Below, piece after piece: positions 23,770 to 33,789 of a stretch of DNA of 64,000 nt. Below the pieces are notes generated by a model. The model was not told where the DNA came from, made no database searches, and saw nothing but the letters and a program-made list of their open reading frames with translations. The position numbers and the translations under genes are program-made. Position 1 is the stretch's first letter. Each line of letters begins with the position of its first letter. The stretch is from NCBI GenBank assembly GCA_019321725.1, contig CM033113.1, forward strand, positions 13,764,001 through 13,828,000. Direction: 5' to 3'. Source of the stretch: Paulownia fortunei (taxonomy: Eukaryota > Streptophyta > Magnoliopsida > Lamiales > Paulowniaceae).

Positions 23770-24327
23770 CTACAAAATAAGAGAAAGATTATGTAGACAT
23801 ATATCAAATGAGGAACCAAAAACTGAAAAATCATCCATAAAAACTTCAATTATATGGTCCACCATATCATGAAAAATTACCATCATGCATCTTTGAAATG
23901 TGGTTAGGGCATTGCATAATCCAAATGGACTAATACCTTTTAAATCAGAAATTGACCAACTAATAGCAGATTTATGCTCTCTTAAAATATGAAACAACTT
24001 TTCCATCTCTAAAGAAAATAGGGATGCTGAAACAATTATCAAATAAGTATTGTTAGAACCTAGAAATTCATACCACAAATGCTTGAGAAGTGCTTTCAAC
24101 TTTGGTGATATTATTTGTTCCTTGATTGTGGTATCTCCTATTGCTTTCTTGCATTTATCTTTCTTCAACTCCACCTCTCCTGATTCAAGAAAGAGCAAGT
24201 AATGCAGTAAATCCCGAATATCAATATCATGGTGATTACCTTGCATTATGGAATGAAGAATACATTGTTGTAAAGGTTCGGTAGGAATTTGTTTGAAAAA
24301 GTGATCATGCAAGCAAGTTTCTAACAT
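23770..24327 (-). pseudogene. Gypsy-1 protease-RT linker and RT, internally deleted
   Basis: An open frame of 185 codons reads MLETCLHDHFFKQIPTEPLQ, then LESGEVELKKDKCKK, LWYEFLGSNNTYLIIVSA and ISWSISDLKGISP. It then jumps straight to FGLCNALTTFQRCMM and VFMDDFSVFGSSFD. The FMDD box (RT active site) is present, but the family's fingers/palm segment between GISP and FGLCNA (roughly 150-170 residues) is deleted in frame. The frame stays open across a deletion that destroys the enzyme. Confidence 0.85.
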
Positions 24328-24904
24328 TTCAATCCTATTACAAGTATGTGTTCCTCTTGAAACTGTAATGCACGATAAATATTAAACATCACTTCATCCT
24401 TATTAACTTTTAGAGTTAATTCACCGTGTTGCACATCAATAAAAGTACGCCCAGTAGTAAGGAATGATCGACGAAGAATTAAAAGAATTTCTTGAACTTT
24501 CTCCATATTTAACACCATAAAATCTACAAGAAATATGAATTTATCTACTTTTACCATACATTTTCAACAACTCCTCTTGGATAGGTGAGAGACCTATCCG
24601 CCAATTACAGGGTGATAGTGGATGGCTTGACTTCTCTAATTCTTAATTTTCTAAAAATAGAAAGTGGCATCAAATTAATGCTTGCTCCAAGATCACATAA
24701 TGCTTTATCAAAAAAAGATCCTTATATGGTATAAGGAATAGTAAAACTCCCAAAATCCCTTAATGTTTAAGAAAGTTTTTTTTTTTCTGTAAAATGGTAC
24801 TACACTGTTATGTGAGATTCATAGTTTCAAACTCCACCAATCGTATTTTTCTTGACTTCACATCATTCATGAACTTGGCGTAGTTGGGCATTTGCTCAAG
24901 AGCA
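24321..24904 (-). pseudogene. Gypsy-1 aspartic protease and gag C-terminus
   Basis: The open part (24321-24557) reads VKVDKFIFLVDFMVLNMEK and FMVLNMEKVQEILLILRRSF, the second half of the OTA protease. Further right, across breaks, the catalytic loop ALCDLGASINLMPLS and AKFMNDVKSRKIR can be read. The sequence ends at 24904, exactly where a CL LTR starts (TGTTGTGTTCGC). Confidence 0.8.
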
Positions 24905-25135
24905 TGTTGTGTTCGCTATAATTGCAGGGGCATACTCAACGGAAAATTAAATTTTTTATCAAACATAAATATATATATCCCCTCGATTTGAAAACAGTTT
25001 TAATGATCGCGCATATATTAACAATTATTGATGTTCGTATAATCATGCTATTTGTATGCCATAATTCGATAATGCACATTGATTATATGTATATTCATGC
25101 AAGATGTTTATTATTGGCTATGAAAGAGAGAATTG
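24905..25135 (-). repeat. CL3: short fragment of a long copia LTR
   Basis: TGTTGTGTTCGCTATAATTG then GGAAAATTAAATTTTTTATC matches the beginning of CL8 at 57879 (TGTTGGGTTCACTATAATTG). About 230 bp of the LTR 3' end are present before copia protease coding resumes at about 25136. Confidence 0.65.
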
Positions 25136-25374
25136 GGCATTACATATTACAAAACCATTCTCCAAAGCTAGATTAATGGTCCCTATAACTAACTAATGTA
25201 ACAACTCTAGCTCCATTCCCCATCCTAAGGACTGTCTCTCCTCCATCCAACTTTCTACTTCTTGTCATCATATGCAAATCATTATAGATATGTGATCCAC
25301 AACTGGTATCTAATATCCAAGAAATATTGTTAATAGACAATTAACTTCAACAAAATATATACCAAAACTCTTCA
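25136..25374 (-). pseudogene. Copia-2 protease fragment
   Basis: The minus strand reads VDH(I)YNDLHMMTRSRKLDGG and ETVLRMGNGARVVTLVSY, matching the plant copia protease region (WxLDTGCxSHICNxLQxLxxSRxLxxGExxLRxGNGAxVxA). The catalytic DTG region lies just upstream as LDTSCGSHI-like sequence with frame damage. A solo LTR with perfect TSD interrupts it at 25374; the gag zinc-knuckle part continues at 26573. Confidence 0.78.
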
Positions 25375-26567
25375 TGTGATACTCGAACCTCTCACTACTT
25401 ACCTGGCCAAATATGATTCATGCATTATGTGCTAATTTTATATGCTACTTGCATTTATATTGACATTGCATATTTCATTTCTTTTATACGACATTCTTGA
25501 ATATTGAACTTAATTCTGAAGGTCTCGCACGGTATTAGTTATTGAATTTTCCAACCTAAGTGGTTGATTTTGTATTGAGATAAGAAGAAATTTAGGTATC
25601 AATATAGTAAATAGTGCATAAACATAGACATAGTAAATATTTATTTGCAACTACAATGCATATATATATATTAAATATGTGATTTATATATAATATCATA
25701 GATCATATGTGTATAGCAGAGGGCACACATTATTGTCATTCATGTCTATTGAGCATACATATATGGGCATTGGCACGTGCATGCATCATATATGAGTATT
25801 GAGATAAATCTTGCATTGTATGACATCATTTTGAGTAAGAAAAATATTTTGCTGACCACTATTAGTGCACCAAAGTATGCATGGATTTGTATTCATGTGA
25901 GTATGCATGGATTTGCATGCTTATATCATTATTGGCCATTGGATTATGATGGTGTGCAGAGCTTTTTTTCGGTGCATGGGATAGTAGCATTGGTCATAGG
26001 CACAAGAAAGAAATGATTTTGGGAGAAATATTTTGATGCATGAAATTGCATTGTGGGTATAACATTTAGAGATGCATGACTTGATATTGTGAATTATTCT
26101 TTGACATGCATAATCTTTATTTGCTGAGCATTAGCATATATAGTTTATGCATTGTAGGTGAACACAATGATGCTTGAAGCATCTTTTGCTGGTTAGGCGG
26201 CTGTTCGAGCTCCTACAGGTGTTTGAGGGAGTGTGTACATGGATGACGACCTGTTAGGCTATTTTGTTGGCTTGTTATATTTTGAGTTTGTTGTATTATA
26301 TTTTGAGAATGATGCTATATTTCAATTTTAAAATTTTGTTGTAAAAAAAAGTATGTAAATATTGTGGTCTTTGTACTTTTATATAAATATTGATCCTGCT
26401 ATATACATGACATATATGATAAAGTATTTTAAATAGGGTTGTGCATGTAAAAAGTGATTTATCCTTTCTTAAAGTATTACACACATAAAAAAAAATTCAT
26501 ACATGCACACAGGTTTTATCATGTCAAATTATACTTTATTTGTAGTTGTTGAGTAGTGGGTGTTACA
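25375..26567 (+). repeat. Solo LTR SL2 (1.2-kb class) with TSD CTTCA
   Basis: It starts TGTGATACTCGAACC and ends GTGGGTGTTACA. CTTCA occurs on both sides (25370-25374 and 26568-26572), a perfect 5-bp target-site duplication. Both ends match SL4 (inverted, 37703-40724), but about 1.8 kb in the middle is missing relative to it. The element sits inside copia gag-pol coding on the other strand. Confidence 0.92.
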
Positions 26568-26572
26568 CTTCA

Positions 26573-26797
26573 GGCTTGCAAGATACTCCTTGCAATTCCT
26601 CTTCCAGTGCCCTAGTTTGTCGCTGTAATGACATTTGTCATTGGCTTGAAAGAAACCTTCTTGATATCGCCCTTAGCCTTTAACTTGTTGGGTTTAGAGA
26701 AACCCTTTCCTTTCTTCTTTCCTTTCTTGGGCTATTTAGCCTTTGATCTAGAAGCAGATCCAACAAGCAAAACCGACTTGTACTTTTTCATGGTGGA
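26573..26797 (-). pseudogene. Copia-2 gag, zinc-knuckle end
   Basis: The minus strand reads STMKKYKSVLLVGSASRSKA, then KKGKKKGKGFSKPNKLKAKG, then CHYSDKLGHWKRNCKEYLAS. This is the C-terminus of plant copia gag with its CCHC nucleic-acid-binding knuckle; the second Cys is changed to Ser. It ends at 26797, where the LTR of the plus-strand gypsy starts. Confidence 0.82.
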
Positions 26798-28204
26798 TGA
26801 TAAGTTGGTTTTATACCAATAATTCATATATCTTTTGATTAACATTTGGTTTGTTTTCAAGTTTTTTGTTACTTTTTATGCATTTAGTTTGAAATTTTGT
26901 AGGTAATGAAAAAAGGAGAAGAAAATGGAAAGAAACCAAAAACTTGGTTGAAATATTGAAGAATATGTATTGTAGTGATACTAATGGCAGTGTTGGTATT
27001 TTAATCGCAAGGTTTTGCTCCAATATCATATTGACTCGATTCTTGATCCATTAAAAATCCAAAAAACATATCTAAAACTTTTATGTTTATCACAAAATCC
27101 AGTTCCTACGATTTTAATGAGAAACATCGAGTTCAAGAGCCAATACTGGACTGAAAATTTCTTGTATGATATATTTTTGTATTGTAGGCATAACTCTCTC
27201 CATCGATGTCCTATTGAGATGATTCATGATGATATAGAAATCTACAAGATAGAGATACAAATCTTATGAAGATAACACAAGTCGGTTTAGCCTAGAAAGT
27301 GGTCATAAAGCAGTGGCAATATAAGTTTTGGATAGAATGTTTGGTGCCTAGCTCCAAAGGTACTCTGGGACGTGAGAAGTTATTTTTGACAGGAGTGCTG
27401 CTGGACAGAAGGGAGGATTCTTGAAGATAAGGAAGCCATTCTTTGAGACAATGAAAGTTTCAATCATTCTTCTCACTTCACAAATTTATGAACAATTTCC
27501 ATATTCCTTCTTATGTATTTCTTGAAGTTATATTCCAACATGATGAATTAAACTTTTTTTTATAAAGGATGATATAATCTTATTTGATCCTATGTTTTGA
27601 ATTCCAAACAATATTAGTTCAAGTTATTCATCTTGTTTGTGTTATCTTGCTTTGTATTGCATCTTGATTTTTTGGCCATTAATTGAGAGTGTTTGTTGTA
27701 TAAGATTTGATACTCGAGAGAGGGAAGATTATACAAGATCAAGAAGATAACATAACCTAGGAATTATAGAGTTGAGATGCTTATAAATTTTATAGAGTTT
27801 TATTCTTGAATTTTTATTGAGATAAATTCATACTGGAACTCAATCAATTCGACACTCGAGAGAGGGAATTAATGAGCTTAGGAATTCTTAACTTAAATAT
27901 ATTGTTGACTTGAATTGGTATGTTTTGGAGGGAAGAATATAGGGGATAATTAGGTAAGTCATTCCTCTAGAATTTATTGCTCATAAGGTGTTTGTTGTAT
28001 TACTTATAAGAACTCACTCTTATCTTTTACAATTTTTATATTCTACTTTGTTTAATCATCACTTGATTTATAAACTTGAGACTATTTGAACTGTGGTACT
28101 TGCTGTAATTTTTTATTACAATCCTTCTTGATTCGATACTCAACTCACCGTTGTATTAAAACTTGACACCGTGTACTTGCGATTTGCAAAATATTTTATG
28201 AACA
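26798..28204 (+). repeat. Gypsy-2 5' LTR
   Basis: 1407 bp starting TGATAAGTTGGTTTTATACC and ending TTTTATGAACA, followed within 6 bp by a PBS. It carries two GACACTCGAGAGAGGG-type motifs (about 27709 and 27852), common in OTA LTR 3' parts. It is colinear with the inverted LTR at 19207-20218. It inserted into copia gag; the left flank is GTGGA, and no matching right TSD can be tested because no downstream LTR of this family is present. Confidence 0.85.
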
Positions 28205-28210
28205 AGTTTT

Positions 28211-28228
28211 TGGCGCTGTTGCAGGAGA
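28211..28228 (+). other. Gypsy-2 primer binding site
   Basis: TGGCGCTGTTGCAGGAGA resembles the TGGCGCCGTTGCCGGGGA start used by Athila-type OTA elements (tRNA-Asp type), preceded by the customary AGTTTT spacer. Confidence 0.8.
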
Positions 28229-28416
28229 TTGTTTTATCTTAATTGCATTAATATTGTTATAACATAGTCTTTATTTTAGTTTAGATTATTTTTACTTTCT
28301 TCCCATACTTTGATGTTGTCTTGTCTTGCATTAGATTATACGTATTTGTATGCATAAGACTAAGAGTCTTGACTTGGGTTATTTTGATCCAAAAATTGAG
28401 TCTTGACAATCAAGCC

Positions 28417-29616
28417 ATGGCAGATAACATCAGCAATGCTAATGTGAACGCTAATATTCCATCGCAACAAACACCACCACAACAAGCTATCTAGGAATAT
28501 TTTCAACCAACCATGAACAAAAATCACTTCGGCATAGCTAGACAATCGATCAATGCCAAAAATTTTGAGCTTAAACTAGCCCGCAAGTGGGACTTTGATG
28601 CCTAAGACTGCAAATAAAACCTATATCTTGCTTGAGGAGATGGCTACTAATAGCTATCAATGGCCTTCAAAGACGTTTTCCATTAAAAAGGTTGCAGTGT
28701 TCTTGAGGTAGATTAATTTACATAATTAATTGCACAAATTTTTGCTCTTTCTAACCAATTTATAGCTTGTATTTCTAATAGAGCTTCTAATGAAATAGAT
28801 TCCATGGCATCCACTAGCACTTCATTGATGGAAACTAAAGGTAATAAGTATGTAAATTTTGTTAATAATCATAATTTTAATTTCAGGGGAAATCAATTAC
28901 CTACTCACTACCATCTGGGGCTTAGAAATCATGAGATTTTTTCCTACGCCAACAATCAAAATGTGCTTCAACCCCTATCGGGTTACAACAATCTACCACA
29001 TTCCAACCCTCAAGTAGGTGAGAAAAATGCATCTTTGGAGGATTTGATTAGCACTTTCATTGGCGAGACAAGAGCCCAATTCAATAGGGATGAAACAAAG
29101 ATAGACAACATTGAGACTCAATTGGGGAAGCTAGCTTCTAGTTTAGGAGCTCAAATGAAATCAATGGAGACTCAAATTGGACAACTTACTATTGAATTTA
29201 ATGCTAAAAAATATAAAGAAAACTTTCCATATCCAAGGGAACATTGCAAAGCCATCCAACTTCAAAGTAGAACTAAAATCAAGAGGTTGGAAATGAAAAG
29301 TTCTAACATTGATGAGCTAATGGCAAACACTTCTGGTCAAAGTCTTATGGAGGAACAACTAAAGGAAGAAGAAAGACAATCAAATAAACAAACAGGGGCT
29401 GAGAAGCTAAAATCTACTCCTAACTTTGAAACTTCTAAATTTAAGGTTCCAATTCCTTTTCCACAAAGATTTCAAAACAAAAAGATTGATTCACAATTTG
29501 CAATTTTTTTTAAAATCTTCAAGAAAATTCATATTAATATTCCTTTTGCAGATGCACTTGAAAAAATATCTAACTACACCAAATTCATGAAAGATGTGGT
29601 GTTAAGAAAAAGGTGA
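28417..29616 (+). pseudogene. Gypsy-2 gag with the capsid core deleted
   Basis: An ATG at 28417 starts MADNISNANVNANIPSQQTP, the usual OTA gag N-terminus. After NAKNFELKLA (about 28555) the reading jumps to LLEEMATNSYQWP-like residues, so the capsid core (normally some 200 residues) is missing. From 28804 a 270-codon open frame gives NNHNFNFRGNQLPTHYHLGL, EKNASLEDLISTFIGETRAQ, MKSMETQIGQL, YPREHCKAIQLQSR and ends in KISNYTKFMKDVVLRKR, leading into protease. Without the capsid it cannot form particles. Confidence 0.85.
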
Positions 29617-30165
29617 TTGGCGGAGCTTGAAATTATGAATCTCACAGAAGAGTGTAGTACCATTCTACAGAAAAAACTTCCTCAAAAATTGAATGATCCA
29701 GGGAGTTTTACTATTCCTTGTACCAAAGGAGGATCTTTTTTTGATAAAGCATTATGTAATCTTGAAGCAAGCATTAATTTGGTGTCACTTTCTGTTGTTA
29801 GGAAATTAGGAATTGGAGAAGTCAAGCCATCCACTATCACCTTGCAATTGGCAAATAGGTCTCTTACCTATCCGAGAGGAGTTGTTGAAGATGTATTGGT
29901 AAAAGTGGATAGATTCATATTTCCTACAGATTTTATGGTGTTAGATATGGAGGAAGACCAAGAAATTCCTTTAATTCTTGGTCGATCATTTATTGCTATC
30001 GGGCGTGCTTTTATTAATGTGCAACGTGGTAAATTAACTCTAAGAGTTAATGAGGATGAAGTGATATTTAATATTTATCATGCAGTTATGTTCCAAGAGG
30101 AACCACATACTTGTAATAGGATTGAAATGTTAGAAACTTGCTTGCATTATCACTTTTTCAAATAA
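29617..30165 (+). pseudogene. Gypsy-2 aspartic protease
   Basis: The open frame reads ECSTILQKKLPQKLNDPGSF, then FFDKALCNLEASINLVSLSV, VRKLGIGEVKPSTITLQLAN, VDRFIFPTDFMVLDMEEDQ and IPLILGRSFIAIGRAFINVQ. This is the OTA protease, normally with the catalytic loop ALCDLGAS; here the loop reads ALCNLEAS, so the catalytic Asp is changed to Asn and the Gly to Glu. The frame is open but the enzyme should be inactive. It runs on to METCLHYHFFK with a stop. Confidence 0.88.
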
Positions 30166-30608
30166 ATTCCTACCGAACCTTTAGAGTAATACATTGTTAA
30201 TTCCATAGTGTAAGGTAATCACCATGATATTGATAATGAGGATTTAATGTATTACTTGCTCTTTCTTGAATCAGGAGAGGTGGAGTTGAAGAAGGATAAA
30301 TGCAAGGAAGTAATAGGGTATACCACAATCGATGAAAAAATAATATCACCGGAGTTGAAGGCACTTCTCGAGAATTTGTGGTATGAATTTCTAGGTGCTA
30401 ACAACACTTATCCGGCAATTATTTCAATGCCCCTATCTCTTTTAGTAGTTGAAAAGTTACTTCGTGTTTTAAGAGAACATAAATCTGCTATTGGTTAGTC
30501 AATTTTGATTTAAAAGGTATTAATCCTTCAATTGTCATGCATAAAATCTTAATGGAAGAATGTTGCAAACCATCTATTGAACATCAAAGTAGACTAGATC
30601 CTACTATG
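30166..30608 (+). pseudogene. Gypsy-2 protease-RT linker and start of RT
   Basis: Continues with stops: YYLLFLESGEVELKKDKCKE, ISPELKALLENLWYEFLGAN, VLREHKSAIG, a frame break, then MHKILMEECCKPSIEHQSRL and DPTM. The last is the start of the RT domain (H+I.LEE..KP..Q.QRRLNP). Sequence ends at the assembly gap. Confidence 0.85.
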
Positions 30609-30708
30609 NNNNNNNNNNNNNNNNNNNNNNNNNNNNNNNNNNNNNNNNNNNNNNNNNNNNNNNNNNNNNNNNNNNNNNNNNNNNNNNNNNNNNNNNNNNN
30701 NNNNNNNN
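30609..30708. other. Assembly gap (100 N)
   Basis: Exactly 100 N, the conventional placeholder length. The coding on either side implies that about 180 RT residues (some 540 bp) are missing, so the real distance must be larger than 100 bp or the two flanks do not belong together. Confidence 0.97.
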
Positions 30709-31442
30709 TAATTCTGAAAAGGTTTTGATCAGGTGTAAAGAAAAGAACCTTGTACTCAATTAGGAGAAATGCTATTTCATGGTAACAACTGGTATTGTTC
30801 TTAGATACATTATTTCAACAACAGGCGTGGAAGTAGATAAATCTAAAATTAAGTCAATTGCAAATTTGCCAATACCAAAGTCTATGAAGGAGGTAAGATC
30901 ATTTTTAGGACATGCTGGTTTTTATAGGATATTTATTAAAGATTTTAGTATAATATCTAAACCTCTGTGTAATCTTCTAACAAAAAATACTATTTTTGAA
31001 TGGACTGAAAATTGTGAAAATGCTTTTGTTATGCTTAAAAGTAGGTCGTCTGCTCCAATCATGCAACCTCCAGATTGGACTTTATTTTTTGAAATAATAT
31101 GTGATGCTAATGACTATGTTGTTAGGGCTATCTTGGGACAAATAAAAGATAAGAAATCATATGTTATTTACTATGGAAGTAAAGTTTTAAATAATGCTCA
31201 ATTGAATTATTCAACAATTGAAAAAAATTACTTGTTTTAGTTTTTGCATTGGACAAATTTAGATCTTATCTTGTTGGCGCACCAGTTGTTATTTTTAGCG
31301 ATCATGTAGCTTTGAAATATATTTTGTAAATAAAAGATGTCAAACCTAAACTAATTAGGTGGATTCTCTTACTCCAAAAATTCAACATTACGCTTCTAGA
31401 TAAGAAATGAGTAGAGAATATGGTGGCTGATTATTTATCAAT
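30709..31442 (+). pseudogene. OTA gypsy RT end and RNase H (Gypsy-3)
   Basis: Directly after the gap the frame reads NLEKVLIRCKEKNLVLN, a stop, EKCYFMVTTGIVLRYIIS. Then 30779-31240 is open: VDKSKIKSIANLPIPKSMKE, VRSFLGHAGFYRIFIKDFS, FEIICDANDYVV and IYYGSKVLNNAQLNYSTIEK. Across stops it continues SDHVALKYIL and NITLLDKK with ENMVADYLS. This is the RT connection and RNase H of an OTA element. It differs clearly from the corresponding part of Gypsy-1 (for example NITLLDKK against DLEIKDKK), whereas the part before the gap is very like Gypsy-1. I therefore treat this side as a separate element, Gypsy-3. Confidence 0.82.
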
Positions 31443-32775
31443 ACTTGTTTGTGATGACTAATTTCAACCCACACCTATTAAAGATACTTTATCTGATGAA
31501 AAACTATTTAATATTTCTATTTTACCTTAGTTTGCTGACATTGTCAATTTTCTTGTGACAGGAAAGGTGACATTGCATTAGAACTCCAAAGATAAGAATA
31601 AGTTTTTGACTGAGGTGAAAATTTTTAATTGGGATAATTCATACCTATTCAAATCTTGTCATGATCAAATCTTTTGAAAATGTGTGCCTAACAACAAGAT
31701 AGGTAATGTTATTAAATTTTATTATTCAGAAGCTTGTGGTTGGTCATTTTCGAAAAAAAAAAATCATTGCAAAGATCTTGTAATGTGGATTTTATTGGCC
31801 AACTCTTTTCAAAGACACTTACACTTTCTGCAAAAGTTGTAAAAATTATCAAAAGTTAGGATCGATTTCAAAGTAAAACATGATACCCCTATACCATATC
31901 CTAGTGATTGAAATCTTTTACTATTGGGGTATTGACTTCATGGGACCATTTTCATTATCATTTGGTTTTAATTACATATTGTTCGCCATAGATTATGTCT
32001 TAAAATAGATTGAGGCAATTCCCTATCGAAACAACGATCACAAAATAGTGATAAAAATTTTGAAAGAAAATATTTTAAGTCAATTTGGATCAGTGATGGG
32101 GGAAAATATTTTTGTAACAAACTTTTTGGAACTTTAATGAGGAAATATAGAATCATATATAAAGTTGCAACCCCTTATCACCTTCAGACAAATGGATAAG
32201 TTGAACTCTCAAATAATGAGATAAAATAAATTTTTGAAAAGACAGTTAACCTAAATCGTAAAGATTGGTCTTTTAGACTTACAGATACACTTTAATCATA
32301 TAGAACTACTTTCAAAAAATCATTATGCATGTCTATTTATAGGATAGTTTATGGAAAACCTTGTTATTTACCTGTTAAACTTTAATATAAAGCTTATTGG
32401 GCAATCAAAATGTTCAACTTCAACCTTGATGAAGCTTCAAAATTGCATAAATTACAAATCAATGAACTTCAAGAATTGAGAAATGATGCATATAAGAATT
32501 ATAAAATTCATAAAGCAAGATCAAAGATTTTCATGATAATAAAATTTCAAGAAATTTTATTGATGTTGGTCAAAAGGTTTTGCTTTATAATTCTCGATTG
32601 CATTTATTTGCTAGATAGTTGAGATTAATGTGGAGTGGTCCTTTTTTTGTAAAAGAGGTATATCCTTGTGGGACAATTGACATTGAGAATCCTAGAAATG
32701 ATAATGTATTCAAAGTAATGGACAAAGACTCAAACTATTTCTAGAAAATCAATTTTCACAAGAGAAGATTCTTTT
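31443..32775 (+). pseudogene. Gypsy-3 integrase
   Basis: With many stops the plus strand reads DIVNFLVTGKV near 31550, DKNKFLTEVKIFNWDNSYLF near 31600, and YSEACG plus FCKSCKN-like zinc-binding residues near 31720-31850. The catalytic core follows: [10 protein letters not shown] near 31925, ISDGGK near 32090 and VATPYHLQTNG near 32170. The C-terminus has MFNFNLDEASKLHKLQINEL (32410) and NVFKVMDKDSNYF near 32710. Domain order and spacing are normal for OTA integrase. It is dead but complete in outline. Confidence 0.85.
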
Positions 32776-32939
32776 TTCTTTCTAACCCTTGTTATGATTA
32801 ATGTATGTTCAAATACTTATTTTCTCTAACTTTATTATTTTATAGCCTTTCTTTCTTTTATTTTTTTCTTTTTCCAGTTAAGTAGGAGATAATTGTACTC
32901 CGTGGGTATTAAAGTCGGACTTATCAGTTTCCCAAATAA

Positions 32940-33600
32940 ATGAAATCTTTGTACAATTTTTTTTCCTCATTCTCTTTTCTTGTTCTTTTCAAAATGGATA
33001 ACATTCTTCTAACTCTCAAGAAGCAATTTTCTTTTCTTCCTAAAAATGTAATTTTAAAAATTTATAAAACCATAATTGAAAGATTAAGGATACTTATGCA
33101 TAAGGGTATCCCAAAGGACATACGATGGATAATTGAAGTAACAGTAAAAGTAGTAGGTGAGTTTTCATATGAGTCTTCAAACTTGCTTACTAGATACATG
33201 TCTGGTTTGGGTAAAAACACATATTCAAAAAAATAAAGGGAGAAAAAATACAAGTTTGTCACAAATGTGCTCGATGGACTTACAACACATAATGTCGTTC
33301 CTTAGGAATAATTTCTAAAAATCAAGAAGATAAAATTCAATTTATTATGGATAGACTGAGTAAGAAGTCTTTAGATGACATTATATTGATTATTGAGGTG
33401 CATTCATGTAGATTAGTACATCATCCAATTCTTAATTTATGGAATCACTTCTGAGATAAATATGAGCGTTATAGTTTTGAAAATCTGACATTAAAAGATC
33501 CTGTTGCCAGTTTATTAGAAAGTTAGATATAAAGCATATCCTCGACCCATTGAGGGCATTTAAGTCATTATTGAAGAAAAATTAGAGGAAGAAGTGAGCC
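32940..33600 (+). pseudogene. Unknown additional ORF between integrase and the LOG copy
   Basis: A 98-codon frame starts at 32940 (MKSLYNFFSSFSFLVLFKMD) and reads on through VILKIYKTIIERLRILMHKG, DIRWIIEVTVKVVGEFSYES and LLTRYMSGLGKNTYSKK. After a stop, KYKFVTNVLDGLTTHN and, in shifted frame, MDRLSKKSLDDIILIIEVHS can be read to about 33480. I do not recognise it. It lies where some OTA elements carry an extra ORF after pol, and immediately upstream of the LOG-like sequence. It could be an N-terminal extension of the captured gene, an element-specific accessory protein or chance. Its hydrophobic start is not a convincing signal peptide. Confidence 0.4.
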
Positions 33601-33789
33601 ACAGTCACAATTACATATATATTCATGTGTAAGTAGATAATTTTTAAAATTTGTGTGATTAATTTCAACCATTCTAACAAAAGAGAAAAGCGTGCGATAA
33701 ATACATTCCCTGTTCACATCTCAATAAATAACACCGTACTTACTCCATTTTGCACAACTCATTTCAAAAAAAGAAAAAAGAAAAAAAAT

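Larger units (their letters stand above)
19207..24904 (-). mobile_element. OTA-clade gypsy Gypsy-1, minus strand, truncated at both ends
   Basis: On the minus strand, from right to left: protease, start of RT, RNase H, integrase, an internal polypurine tract, a non-coding 3' region, a terminal polypurine tract and a truncated LTR. The LTR and the gag-protease-RT sequences match the plus-strand element starting at 26798, so the two are inverted relatives of one family. The right end is cut in the gag/protease linker where a CL LTR starts; the left LTR lacks about 400 bp. Confidence 0.85.
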
